DNA from: Siphonodentalium dalli
Lineage: Eukaryota > Mollusca > Scaphopoda > Gadilida > Siphonodentaliidae
Length of the DNA stretch: 64,000 bases
Assembly: GCA_032622095.1 (NCBI GenBank)
Contig: CP136067.1
Span: 95,656,707 to 95,720,706, forward strand
Reading direction: 5' to 3'
The notes beneath the pieces were generated by a model. It saw nothing but the letters and a program-made list of their open reading frames with translations, was not told the origin of the DNA and ran no database searches. This document shows positions 33,546 through 44,759 of this stretch, one piece after another (the stretch's first letter is position 1; each line of letters begins with the position of its first letter). A program made the translations under genes and the position numbers.

Positions 33546-35894
33546 ATTGTTCAAGTACAGCATTTGCATTCCCATAAAAGTTTTACGTCCAGATTTTATA
33601 GGCCCAGAAATAAACTAAGTCCAACATTTAAATTATTTTTGATTTTTATGTGCATTTAGTTTAAAATATGTTTTTACCATTCATAGGAAAGGTCTCGAGT
33701 GGAGCATTCCAATAAATGGCATTAAGCAATATTTTGGATTAAATCCCGGAAAAATACTGACATGCTTAAGGGATCCAGAATAGTTCATAACATCAAAATT
33801 TCACACAAAGAAGAGAGTAAAATGACAATTTTGTTAAATTCCTTCCTTACACAATATTAGGTTCCCTATTCAAAAGAGGATTGGTGGCCCTGAAGTAGGA
33901 ATCAAATATCCAAAGAATATGCTTCAATATTAAAACTATACTTCAATGAGCCCGAAAAAATCATTTTGAACAACAATCAATCAGATTTAGAAACATGTCC
34001 ATTTATAATAATACATGCATTTATATAAAACAAAAACTATGAAGAGTTTTTTAATTCCCTTTGCAGTCTCAGCTCACAACCATGCATAATTTTGCAAAAG
34101 TTCTATGTCAGATTCAAATTCAATGCATGCACTGCCCCCATTGCTAAGGAAAAAACTGATACTTCCTATACATGTAATGGCATTTGTCAATGACTAAAGT
34201 TTCAGGTTTTGAGAGAACTTTGAAAAGAGGTGACATATTATTTTCACCATCTAAATTAAAGACATGCATCTTCAGTTGCATAGCTTTGACCTCTGCAGAG
34301 TGAAGTTCAGTTATATAGTTTGAGGCCCTTTCTGTAAAGATATTTATTCATGTTTTATTTGTATTTCAAAATGTCAACTTATAAATTATACCATTTTGAA
34401 TCCCTATCCATATATAACATTAGTTGATATTTAATACGAAATTAACGATCAAATCTAACTCAATTAAGGTGAAAGATAATTTGCTTATTAATTCAAGTCA
34501 TAAATTTATCTCACTCTCTGAATCAGTCTTTAGATAACAATTATTTGCACACCTGCTTATACCAGACACATACTAACAATATACTCTTTGAACCAGACAC
34601 AATAATACCAGAAACTCTGTCTCTGAATGCAATGTGTATGTCAGGCAATTTAAATTTAACATAGCTATAGAGATAGCACAGAGATCAAATTTCCTTGAAC
34701 ATTGTACGATCATCATTCTGTGACACATGGATATTACCCATAGTGTGTGCTGTCACCTCTCTGTGTCGCTTTTCAAATAAAAACAGTTTGTTTGGCTCCC
34801 GCTAAATGCATGCATCATGCATACAAATAACTGGACATTCTGCTCTATGATTCTGTTCTTGGAATTAACATTGAGTTTACGTCTATATCAGAGAACATAT
34901 TTGTATGTGAAAATAGATTATTTCTCATGTTTTGTATTTTGTGAAGCATTTACAATTTGACTCCACAGAATGGATCCACACCACCTGGATAACTATTTTA
35001 TCATATCTCTGGTAAGTACTATTATAAATCAATTTTTGTTATTGATCTAGTATGATGAAAATTCAACACATGAAATTTATATATAGATAAAAAGGTTTAT
35101 ACTGCATTCATCCTTGCAACCACCTTCATCAGTCAGATACCCCCCCCCCTGTAACAATAAATTTAGTTACAGCTGGGAAGCTTTAACAATTCCCCCAAAA
35201 GTGAACTATTGTCTCTTTCCAGATTACCTTGAAACGAAACACTGTACATACAAATATGACTAATTTAATGTATTCACCTCAAATATCTCAATTGGCATAT
35301 AGCTATAGATAACCCAGAATTTGAGTTTCTTTGGAGCCAGAGGGCCGGGGGGGTCTGTTGAATAAATCTGAATTTACGAAAATAAATAACTGACCTGGCA
35401 TGAGTTCTTACATAAAATACTGATGTTGCTAATCCACTTCTATCATGTTTTATATCGATCTATGTCAATTATCATGCGTTTACACCATAAATTATAATAA
35501 ATTGATTGATATCTTAATGAAACACAACTGTCCATTTATGTATTCAGAATATACACACTCCCAACAGAACCCCCCCCCCCCCAAATCTTCATGCAGTTGA
35601 AGTTTTATTTCAAGGTGGGATTATCATTTGCTCTTAATTTATGATGTAAACAAACTCATTTTCATTATAATCACCATGCTGTTTACATTGTCCATAGAGC
35701 ACTTTCACATGAATGTATTTTTCACTCATCCTAGCTAGGCTCAAATTTATTCATTTGTTGCAAATATTTTGTTGAGTATATAATAGGAGATGGCCGCCCC
35801 ATAAATGGTTGGATTTAGTTTGCATTCCCCATTTAAACTACCAAAGACAACATAATTTCCCACAATTGATAGGTTTTAAATACAAATTTGCAGG

Positions 35895-36052
35895 TTATAT
35901 ATCAACGATTACGGCCATGTCAGGGTCCCCAAAGATTTCAAGAACTATCATTACAAAGATGGTGAATGCTCGCTGCTCTACAGCAAGAAGGGCTTTGGAA
36001 ACTTTAGAAAAGAGAAAAAAGAAGAAAGTTGCATGGAAAGAGGATAGTTTAA
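35895..36052 (+). other. Possible exon or exon relic inside the 4.5-kb element
   Basis: After an acceptor-like TTTGCAG at about 35888 one frame reads YINDYGHVRVPKDFKNYHYK and continues with GECSLLYSKKGFGNF to a stop near 36052. It has protein-like composition. A second exon-like segment with acceptor and GTAAGT donor lies at about 34969-35011. No family is recognised and no complete gene model could be built, so this could be a captured exon, a decayed transposase exon or chance. Confidence 0.22.
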
Positions 36053-37225
36053 GTTGAATAACTCGCACCAGTCTTAATGTATAAATTGAAGCAATTAAAT
36101 GCATATGTATTACCACTGGTAGTTATTTGAATCTCATGAACAATTCAAGCATACGTACACTATAATATACAGCTGTTTATATAGAGAATACCTACAGATT
36201 TTGTTTTAATACTGAAATATCTCATTAGAGTCTGGAAAGAAATATCAAATTTTCACGAGCGGCAGACACCAATGAGATGGTTCAGGTATTCAAACAATAT
36301 ACTGTTGGCATTCTTTTAATTATATGTGCCTTATTAATGCTCAGTTATTAATATATGCTTTTCACTGGTAATACTTCAACACATTGAACAATGCGCACAG
36401 TTTTTGAATTTGTCTTCAAAATTTTCGGTTTAATATAACTGCATAATTCAATCATAAGCTGTCAACCACGGAATACTATAAATCCATTATTTGTCACACA
36501 TTTAGCCATCAAAGGTAATTTTCGATAACCTAAATCTATTGATTATAACGAACCAAAGCCGGACGCTTTGGGTCGTATATAGGCTATATCTGATTTTGTG
36601 ACGTCACCAATTATTAACTAATACGACGCTCCAATTTTTGAATTTTGGGAGCGCTAATGTCGCACAGTAGATCGGTGCGCCTAAAGCTATATTGTCGTAA
36701 TCGGATGTCAAGAGGCCAACACAAATCAGTCGATGTGCAACATTATCCTATTTATATAAACGTCATAAAATCATTTATTTGTTTTTATTTATAAGGGAAA
36801 GTAGGTCCATAATGAATTTCTAACGGGTCTACTCTATTGTTATTATATGCTTCAGATGATCCTTTTCAATTGTTAAGAAAATATTTTTAGCCAATAATGG
36901 TGGACTCTCACGGTGCTTCAAAGTCAGTATTTTGATAAATATTATCGGTTGGGCCTTGTGATGAAAGAAGATCAACTGTAGCAATGGAATGCACTATTGA
37001 TTTGATTTGATGCCCTTTCAACTCTCTTTCGTGTCCATATTGCATATTTTGCTACACTGTTATGTGAGCTAATTCATGTAATTTGGAGCCCCCATTTGTA
37101 TACCAATTAGATTACAATGATGATTTGATTGACACAGCGTTCATTGCCAGAATTTTTTAGTTCAGCATATGCCCACTGTGAGGGTTGTGGTGTTATTGTT
37201 TTTAATTTGGGGGGGGGGGGGGTAG

Positions 37226-37735
37226 GGATGATTGCAGTGGTTACAATGATGATTACATGAATCATAGCGATGTTTGCAATGATGATTGCGAGGAATCAAG
37301 GTTGCGAATAGACTGCAAGGAATTAAGGCTGCGATGATGATTGTGAGGAATTAAGGTTGCGATGACGACTGCGAGGAATTAAGGTTGCGATGATGATTGC
37401 GGAGGTTGTGAGGAAGGTTGAGATGAAGATTGCGGGAATCATGGACAAGGAAGCGATGATGATTGCCTAAGGTTGTGAGGAAGATTGCGATGATGGTTGC
37501 AATGATGGTTGCGAGGAAGATTGTGGGTATGGTTGCGATGGTGATTGCAGAGGTTGTGAGGAAGATTGCGGAATCATTGCGTTGGTTGCGATCAAGATTG
37601 CGCAACCATCGTGATGGTTGTGCAAGCTAAAATACTCTAACTTGGAGGTTACGATTCGTTCCAAATGCAACCTTCCTCAGATGATTGCGGACAAGGTTGC
37701 GGATATGATAGCGAGGTTGGTTGCGGGAATCATGC
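37226..37735 (+). repeat. Subterminal GATTGCG/GGTTGCG minisatellite, right
   Basis: Units of GGTTGCGATGATGATTGCGA, GAGGAATTAAG and GTTGTGAGGAAGATTGCG repeat for about 500 bp. A G14 run at 37209-37222 precedes it. Minus-strand frames here encode only low-complexity S/Q/P or I/T/A repeats. Confidence 0.85.
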
Positions 37736-38027
37736 CATTTCTACTAGGGTAATCATCACCATCAAATTTTACAATAGGGTCTCTGTTTTCACAAATAAAA
37801 TAAAATAATTGATTCATCTATTACATGCATTCTTCAGGTACTCTGTTCAGATGCGTGGAACAATTATTACTATGATGAGCCTGCGCAATCAACTATATAT
37901 TTGTCTGTCACTTGATAAAGTCTATGTTAGACGAAAGCTCGTGAGAAAACAAATATACAATAGGTCTTAAAGGTGTTACCATTTATTTCAACCCAACTAT
38001 CAATCAGACCTATACGGCTACACTACT

Positions 38028-38053
38028 TTATATATATATATATACATATATAG

Positions 38054-38093
<40 letters not shown>
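38028..38093. repeat. (TA)n microsatellite
   Basis: A TA dinucleotide run with a few C and G interruptions near 38045-38053. Confidence 0.95.
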
Positions 38094-38095
<2 letters not shown>

Positions 38096-38527
38096 TTTAC
38101 GGGTATTACAATGTCATAATTGTCATTCTTTGTATCAGATTAAATTAGTTTATATCCATTACAAAGTTCTCCCTACATTTTCTGGACATGGGAAGGTATA
38201 ATAACCCATGCTTACTATGAGCAGAAAAAAAATAATAACAAATCATAATAAAACCCTCGCGCCCGCATTACAAAAAAATTGCCTGAGAATCAAATATCTT
38301 TTTTCGTTTGACCTAAGCTAGATTTTTTGAACACCGCGTCCAATTTTGACAAAAACAGTATAAACCATGCAACATTACACCCACAATACTATTATATTTG
38401 TACTGCCGTGTGCAACCAAATTCCAAAACACGCTCTGACATTTTTGAAGTTTGTCGAATCTTGACAAAATAGATATTTTTACATTCTTTAGCTTATATTG
38501 AGCAATAATTTCTTACAAAATTGTTGT

Positions 38528-39062
38528 TAGAAAGTTGAGGGACGAACATAATACTAGAACTGAATCTAATTTCGGAACACGTGACCGCGCTTTGTTATCA
38601 CTAAGTCCCATTGGCTGTTGTCCCATCACATTTTCATAAAAACCATAATTACACCAAATCACGGAAACCCACCATTTCCAGCACTATCTCAGTAATTACA
38701 TCAACCATTGTTGCCAATACAAATGTTTTTTCTCTATACTACAAAACGCGAAAAACTATTCGTCTTCCCTCCAATGGAATTAATAACCAACACCCAATTA
38801 TGTTTGGAAACTAGCCACGACGAGCGACTTTAGAAAGTTTACGGGACGAACGTCGCGCTGGAAGTGAAACTAATTCCCGAACACGTAACTGCGCATTGTT
38901 ATCACTAAACCCCATTTGCTATTGTCCTGTCACGTGTTCATAAACAGCAATAATTACACCCAATCACGGAAACCCACGCTTCCCACGCTATCGTATTAAA
39001 TTAACCAATGTCGCCAAGACAAATCTTTTTTTCTATACTATGAAACGCGAAAAACTATTAAG
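38528..39062. repeat. Two tandem units, period 300 bp
   Basis: TTAGAAAGTT..GGGACGAAC at about 38528 and 38830, followed in each by AACACGT, GCATTGTTATCACTAA-like, AATCACGGAAACCCAC and ACGCGAAAAACTATT. Open frames within are by-products. Confidence 0.85.
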
Positions 39063-39065
39063 ATA

Positions 39066-39275
39066 CAGTAATACTCTAAATAATCGACTCCTTAACCACA
39101 GCAGAATTATGATTAATTTTTCAGGATTTAGTAGGAAATATGGCTTGTTGCCATTCATCGGAAAGCTCTCACGGAGCTTTCCGATGAATGGCAACAAGCC
39201 ATATTTCCTGAAAATCCTGAAAAATTACCTATAATTCTGCTGTGGTTAAGGAGTCGATTATTTAGAGCATTACTG
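39066..39275. mobile_element. TA-flanked MITE, CAGTAATGCCC-ended family
   Basis: It runs from CAGTAATACTCTAAATAATC to GAGCATTACTG with TA on both sides. It lies just downstream (in transcription) of EGF exon C. Confidence 0.88.
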
Positions 39276-39330
39276 TATCTGCTCATATCATATACATGAA
39301 ATATGTCTTTACCACTTTGGTGTCACTTAC

Positions 39331-39444
39331 CAGTTGAGCATTTAGCATCAGTGTAGCCAGCAACACAAGCACAGGTGTAAGCATTAACCGCATCAGTACA
39401 AGTTCCTCCGTTAACACAAGGACTTGATGCACAATCGTCAATGT
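39331..39444 (-). CDS. EGF-domain exon C
   Basis: On the minus strand a CAG acceptor (after CCTTTT) precedes 114 nt, and GTAAGTGAC follows as a consensus donor. Introns are phase 1 on both sides. The encoded repeat starts [16 protein letters not shown] and ends GYTDAKCST. It has six cysteines, O-glucose (CASSPC) and O-fucose (CVNGGTC) consensus sites, and a complete Asp/Asn-hydroxylation motif ([12 protein letters not shown]), so it should bind calcium. It belongs to the same gene as the exons at 19.4, 48.8 and 55.2 kb; the transcript order is 55.2, 48.8, 39.3, 19.4. Confidence 0.9.
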
Positions 39445-39829
39445 CTGAAAAGGTCAACAAAAGAGCTATTTTTCAGAAATCGTCGTCTTGAAAGAAGGTT
39501 TGGATCAGCAAATTATAGTTAGTAATTCTTTTGTTTGCCTCAAATTTTCCCAGTTCCAGGGATATAAAATATAGGCTTATAAATAAGGTAAATAATTTAA
39601 AGTGGCCTTATCTGCTATGGACAGATCAGAGAAATTACCAATTTGAAACAAAAAGGGTCATTTTCTCCTCAAGACACTTTTGCATAAATATATCAAACGG
39701 AAAATAATAAGAAAGCATGGTTTCAGAACTATGTCGACTGAAGTTTGGTCGGAAATATTCCTCATAGGTGTATGATTTGATAAACTTCTTTATTATTGGT
39801 TCAAAAACGCTATATTTCTCTTCAATAAT

Positions 39830-41001
39830 GGCGCGTACACATGACGGGCAAGAAAATATCAGGTATGCCCCATGTGACTTAATTGACCAATGAAAAAAAT
39901 AATACAGGAAAATATTCGATTGAGGCAGTGCAGTCGTATGTTATCCTCTGGGTGATATGTGTTCAACTTGATTGGTGGTCATCGGTATCCGCTAAATAAT
40001 CTCTAAGGGATACGCTGGTAACCGTTCACGCACTCGAGTTTTAATCCATCAATATTATCGCCTGTTTCAACAATTGACTCCATTTTATATTGTTTTACAT
40101 AATCGCGGAAGTATTATATGGATATGTGTGTAGTGATGTATATCATTTGAGGGTTTCCGTTGACGGAGGATGTCCATGCGGAATTTCCAACTGCACCCCC
40201 TCTTGAACCTGGCAAAACTCCAAAGATCACATAATTCAATTTGCACTCAACCCCCCCCCCCCCCCCCCCCCCCCCCCCTCGCCCTCTCGCTTGAATTTCT
40301 CACTTGGTACATCACATTACTTGAAGAAAAGTGGGAAGAAATGCAAATGTTGATCTAAAACCACAAATTTCACATACATTACTGGTTGAAAAATCAGACC
40401 ACCAGAACAATTTCAACCCATTATTGGTGTGACATTTCCAACTAATATTGTTTCCAACTGGTAAAAACTTTGACCATACATGGCGGGGGTCCATGTGCCC
40501 ACATGCACATCTGAATGTTTGGTAACGTAATTTACACCACAGCCCCACGAACCAACAAAGTCCATCACTCTAGAAAACTTCACATGGAGTCTCTCCGATT
40601 TGCCACAAAACCACGATAAGGTTTGTCACCCCACATATGTACTATGAAATTATAACATAGGCGTGTACAAAATAACGTGACCACTTTCTCATTATATAGA
40701 AGGTCTTTATGCATGAGATCAGCAACATGGCTGCATGTCGATGGGTGTCTCATCCCACCCGACTTTTGTAATATTGGACATTTCATAAATTTATGAATTG
40801 CCAATATGGACTATAGGTTGTTTACTGGACGCAATTCACTTGAGTCCGCACGACTGACACTGTTCTAATTGAGTTCAATCAACGCCGTATAAACCGCTAG
40901 CGTTCTCACGGGTGTAATCTTTGCAGCAATAAAATATTAGTGTACAATTGTACCTGATATTTTCTTGCAGATATTTTCTTGCAGCTACATGTGAACGCGC
41001 C
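39830..41001. mobile_element. 1.2-kb TIR element, copy 2
   Basis: The ends GGCGCGTACACATGACGGGC and CATGTGAACGCGCC match copy 1 at 20933-22141, with colinear interiors. A C28 run (40251-40278) has expanded where copy 1 has CACACCTCCCATCG. Confidence 0.85.
40251..40278 (+). repeat. C28 homopolymer
   Basis: An uninterrupted run of C inside copy 2 of the 1.2-kb TIR element. Confidence 0.95.
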
Positions 41002-41120
41002 ATAAATGGGCCCTGCAGGACAGAAAATTTAGTTCCAATCTTGATTCAGAGGTAAGTTCTACATTTGCCACTGTTACCAACTGTCATTTAGCTCACTAAA
41101 TGAACAGTATATAACATTGG

Positions 41121-41282
41121 TTGAGTTTAGTGTGCCTGTCATTTGCAGAATGAGGCCTGAGTTTAGTGTGTCTGTCATTTGCAGAATGAGGTTTGCAGAG
41201 GGTGAATTTAGTGATGCTATCCCGCACAACGGGCTAGCATCACCAAATTCAGCATCTGGGAACCTCATTCTGCTTAGGCCTC
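41121..41282. mobile_element. Palindromic MITE, GCAGAATGAGG family, rearranged
   Basis: The left end GTGTGCCTGTCATTTGCAGA is present twice (41133 and 41169), then a hairpin with GGTGAATTTAGTGATGCTA. The doubled end suggests nested insertion or a template switch. Confidence 0.75.
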
Positions 41283-41399
41283 AACTGCTATGGGAGACCT
41301 ATGATCAGATCGAATTTCCCCAGTTGAAGTTGGTGATGTTCACCCATTAGTCACCTCGATTATGCATTTTATCTTCTGCAAATTAGGGGATATAGAAAC

Positions 41400-41560
41400 A
41401 GAGACGTGGCTAGAGGGTAGGGGTGTCCACCTTGATAATTCCAACTGTCCCCCCCCCCCCCCCTGAATCAGATCAGAGACAAGGTTTTGCATAATTCCAT
41501 TTGCACCCCTCCCCCCTTGAATCAAACCAAAACACCTCTTGAATCAGACCAAAGGTTTTG
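41400..41560. repeat. Poly(C)-containing dispersed repeat
   Basis: AGAGACGTGGC, a C13 run (41451-41463) and a repeated GAATCAGACCAAAGGTTTTGC-like word occur; related to 10.8-11.1 kb. Confidence 0.6.
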
Positions 41561-41639
41561 CATATTTTCATTCCATCCTTGCACCTAAGTGTTCACAGGC
41601 CTAATAGCCTATTTATAAACCATGGTTCTATCTACCCGG

Positions 41640-42312
41640 TATGATAATCTACTATATATTTTGAGAACTACGAATATCCATATATATATATATCCTTTAT
41701 AGAATCGAAAACGGCTGCACCGATTGAGACCAAACTTCATGTCTAAGCCTAAAAACCCACGGACAATGCATATCACAGCTTCTGAGAACGTCCGAGCACT
41801 CATTCTCCACACCCAGTCACAAAAAAACGGCACTGTGGGGTTAATCGCGTTGATAGTTAATAAAGAGCGTCTATATACACGACGAGTATAAATACGGCTC
41901 CATTGACCGTCTTGAGACGAAATTTCGTACTTAATTTCGTACTTAGGGGTTCCAAAGAACGGGGGAGATTTTTATCGGGTCAGTTTTTCCGCGCGAGGTG
42001 ACCTTGACCTTCAAACGGGTACCCACAAATGATCTATATGTGCGTGTCCTTTATAGACTCGAACCGATTGAGCTCAAACTTGCTACCTACGGGTACTTTT
42101 GTGCGGGAAGTGTCATGGACGGGTCAAATTGTGACCCAGACCTGACCTTGACCTTGAAAATTATCAATTCAAGGTCAAATCGTATAAAACTGGCGGATTT
42201 CGACGAAATTTTACACCTAGGTGCAGCACACGTGTCTCGGAAGCTGTTGCAATTGCCTTTTCGAACAAAGTCATGAGACGAACCACGCCAGTTGCAGGCT
42301 AACATGCTAGTA
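41640..42312. mobile_element. Helitron-like fragment with CTAG end
   Basis: It opens with CTACTATATATTTTGAGAAC and TATATATATATCC and has CGGCTGCACCGATTGAGACC near 41710, and it ends CATGCTAG before T. GACCTTGACCTTGAAAATT words link it to the satellite at 12 kb. The Helitron call rests on the end structure only. Confidence 0.4.
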
Positions 42313-42389
42313 TTATATATTTTGAACCTGAAAATTGCACAAATCCTAACATCTAGTAATCTAACTCCAGACAAATGCACACGACTACG

Positions 42390-42702
42390 GGCAATAGACC
42401 AGGGCACACCGGGCCGACCATGTTTATTCGGCCCGGTGTGAGAACAAATTGAAAACTAAACAAGAAAATCGCAAAATCCTAGCATCTAGACTGCAGACCT
42501 CAAGCTTTCCTAGTGTTGGAATTTCAAACCTCATACTCTCCCTTAGTTTGGAATTGTTCCAACTGATGACCATTTCAGTTAACAATTTTAACCAAATGTA
42601 GTGAAATATTGTTTTCTTAAACTCATTAGAAGTTGTTTATTGGCCACGGGGAGGGACATGGACACATCGGGCCGACCATGGTTCGGCCCGGTGTGCGAAA
42701 AT
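42390..42702. repeat. Two copies of a GGCCCGGTGTG hairpin repeat
   Basis: CACACCGGGCCGACCATG..CGGCCCGGTGTG at about 42402-42440 and CACATCGGGCCGACCATG..CGGCCCGGTGTG at about 42663-42697 are each small hairpins, each followed by GAACAAGAAAATCGCAAAAT. Confidence 0.75.
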
Positions 42703-42840
42703 TTTGAAATCTGAACAAGAAAATCGCAAAATCATAGCATCGAGATTAGCCTCAAGCATTCATAGAGTTGGAAATTTTTAACCTGACACCCCGACTTAGG
42801 TTGGAAAAATTCCAACTGATGACCAAAGTTGAGGCCTCCG

Positions 42841-42860
42841 CCCCCCCCCCCCCCCCCCCC
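42841..42860 (+). repeat. C20 homopolymer
   Basis: An uninterrupted run followed by TCGCCACGTCTCTGT, the inverse of the AGAGACGTGGC start of the poly(G) repeat at 10.8 kb. Confidence 0.95.
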
Positions 42861-42961
42861 TCGCCACGTCTCTGTATAGAAACTTCCCAGAAGTGAAAAC
42901 ATAACTAAAAACACCGTTAATTTGAGACAAAAGATACTTCCCAGAAGATGAATCCTAAGCA

Positions 42962-44700
42962 GAATGAGGCTTAGATGAGATTTGCCTATTTAGAATACAT
43001 TTCTAACAAGTGTCACCCAGTATTGCTTTAATATGCTCATTGTGGAGTATTTAAATTTGCACTCAACTCAATAGGCCCATAACTCTGGAAATAAACTGAA
43101 ATTGAAATATTTTGGTAGTAAATCTACCATCTAAATTGTATTGCATTCATGTTAGTAGTCCAACGAGAATTGGGTCCAAATTCCAATGAAAGGTAACACC
43201 GTACCCCTGAAAATGTGGCCTTTTGTGTGGGGGTAGGAGGTTACCTTTGTTTAGAAAAAAAAACAAATTCCGGCAAAAATCTTTCAACAAATATTCACTT
43301 CATTTATTCGCAATATTAATTTGGATTCAGAAATCTTTGAATATTACAAAAGATAAATTATATTCATATTCATTAAAATCTTGAATAATTTGTACCTTAA
43401 ACAGATGGAAAATGATTAAAAATTCTAAAAGCATTTGCTAGGGTGCTAGTGAACATCTTATTTACGCTACACAGTACAAAAATAGGAACAATGCCAAGAA
43501 CTGACCAAGATCAACGTTAATAAGCTTTGTCGAAACCAGGAATATTGTGCAACTAAAACAGTTTCAAACTACTTGCTCTAAAATAGAATTGTTTGGGGTC
43601 ACAGTAATAATGATCTTTGACAAAGAGAATGAGTTTTCCAAGTGCCTTATTTCCTTTCTTGTTCACACATCAATAGGCAAACTACATATTGGCACAATAG
43701 TGTGTCTATCCAAAAGTTTATATTGAACTAGCAATTGACAATGAGGGTATATTTTATTGAGGGACTTATTTTTTAAATCGCTAGTTCCAAGCAGTCATTA
43801 TATCGCCGACCGATGAAAAATATTTCACGCTTCCGTGCACAATATATATATATATTCCCCACATGAATTATACCCTTAGTTAAGAACTTTCTTGCCTTGT
43901 TCGTTTTTTTATTATGTTTGTTTGATATTAAATTTGATTCCCGATTATTAATTTGTATGTATTCAGTTTGATATTAAGTTCAAATTAAAATGTAAAATAT
44001 TCACAGGACCCTACTTCAAATGGACGTTGACTGTCAAAAATCAGTAGACCGTGACAATTTATTAACTTGATCTGTGTCATCTCAAAGACATAAAAATCAT
44101 TAAACCAATAACAAATTATCCCGTGACCGGCATCTTCTCAAATTTGAACCACATTATTCCAAATAGAAAACAATTCTGTTGAATAAATCTCAAGTCGTCA
44201 TCAAGACGTTCCAAAGTTTCATTTCTAAGTCGATAAAGGGGTATAACCCTGTCAAAAAATAATCAACTTTTTAAGGGGACAACAATTAAAGGACTATGAA
44301 TATGTGAAATATGGGTGACCATTATTATGGGTGACCATTTGGTATAAAAATACATCAAATAAGTATCAATTTGTGCTAAATAACAATCAATACATCAATT
44401 TCAACTTTATAGAAATTGTTTCAAAAAATGTCAAATGAAAATTAATAGATATAAAATAATAAAATAATAATTTAATAGACGTCTAGCGAAAATAAAGTAC
44501 ATGTACATGTATACAATAAATTTGTATGGTTCGTGGATAACTATTAAAACGAAATGTAGCATTGAATTATTCATGATGAAATCGAAAACATAATTTAAAG
44601 CTTAAGATATGTTTATTAATTTGGAATTGTCATATGTGTTGAAAAGAAACTAGACATTTATTTTTGCGTGACATCTATTAAATTGTGTATTCATCATTTC
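42962..44700. other. Intronic interval without recognised features
   Basis: No gene, RNA gene or clear repeat seen over about 1.7 kb; AT-rich. Confidence 0.4.
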
Positions 44701-44759
44701 CATGTATTCACCATTGGTTACAATATATATGATAGATATATGTCTCCACTACATTACAT

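Larger units (their letters stand above)
33265..37749. mobile_element. 4.5-kb TIR element with GATTGCG minisatellite subterminal regions
   Basis: The left end CCCTAGTAGAAATG, then GATTCCCGCAAC, is mirrored by GTTGCGGGAATCATG and CATTTCTACTAGGG at the right, with TA directly outside both ends. Just inside each TIR lie arrays of GATTGCGATGATGGTTGCGA-like units (33290-33545 and 37226-37735), also roughly mirrored. The middle (33.6-37.2 kb) is AT-rich with no recognised transposase. The class is unknown; TA flanks suggest a cut-and-paste DNA transposon. Confidence 0.75.

Noticed and set aside
37351-37670. Low-complexity minus-strand frames rich in I/T/A or S/Q/P
   Set aside because: They are the translation of the GATTGCG minisatellite.
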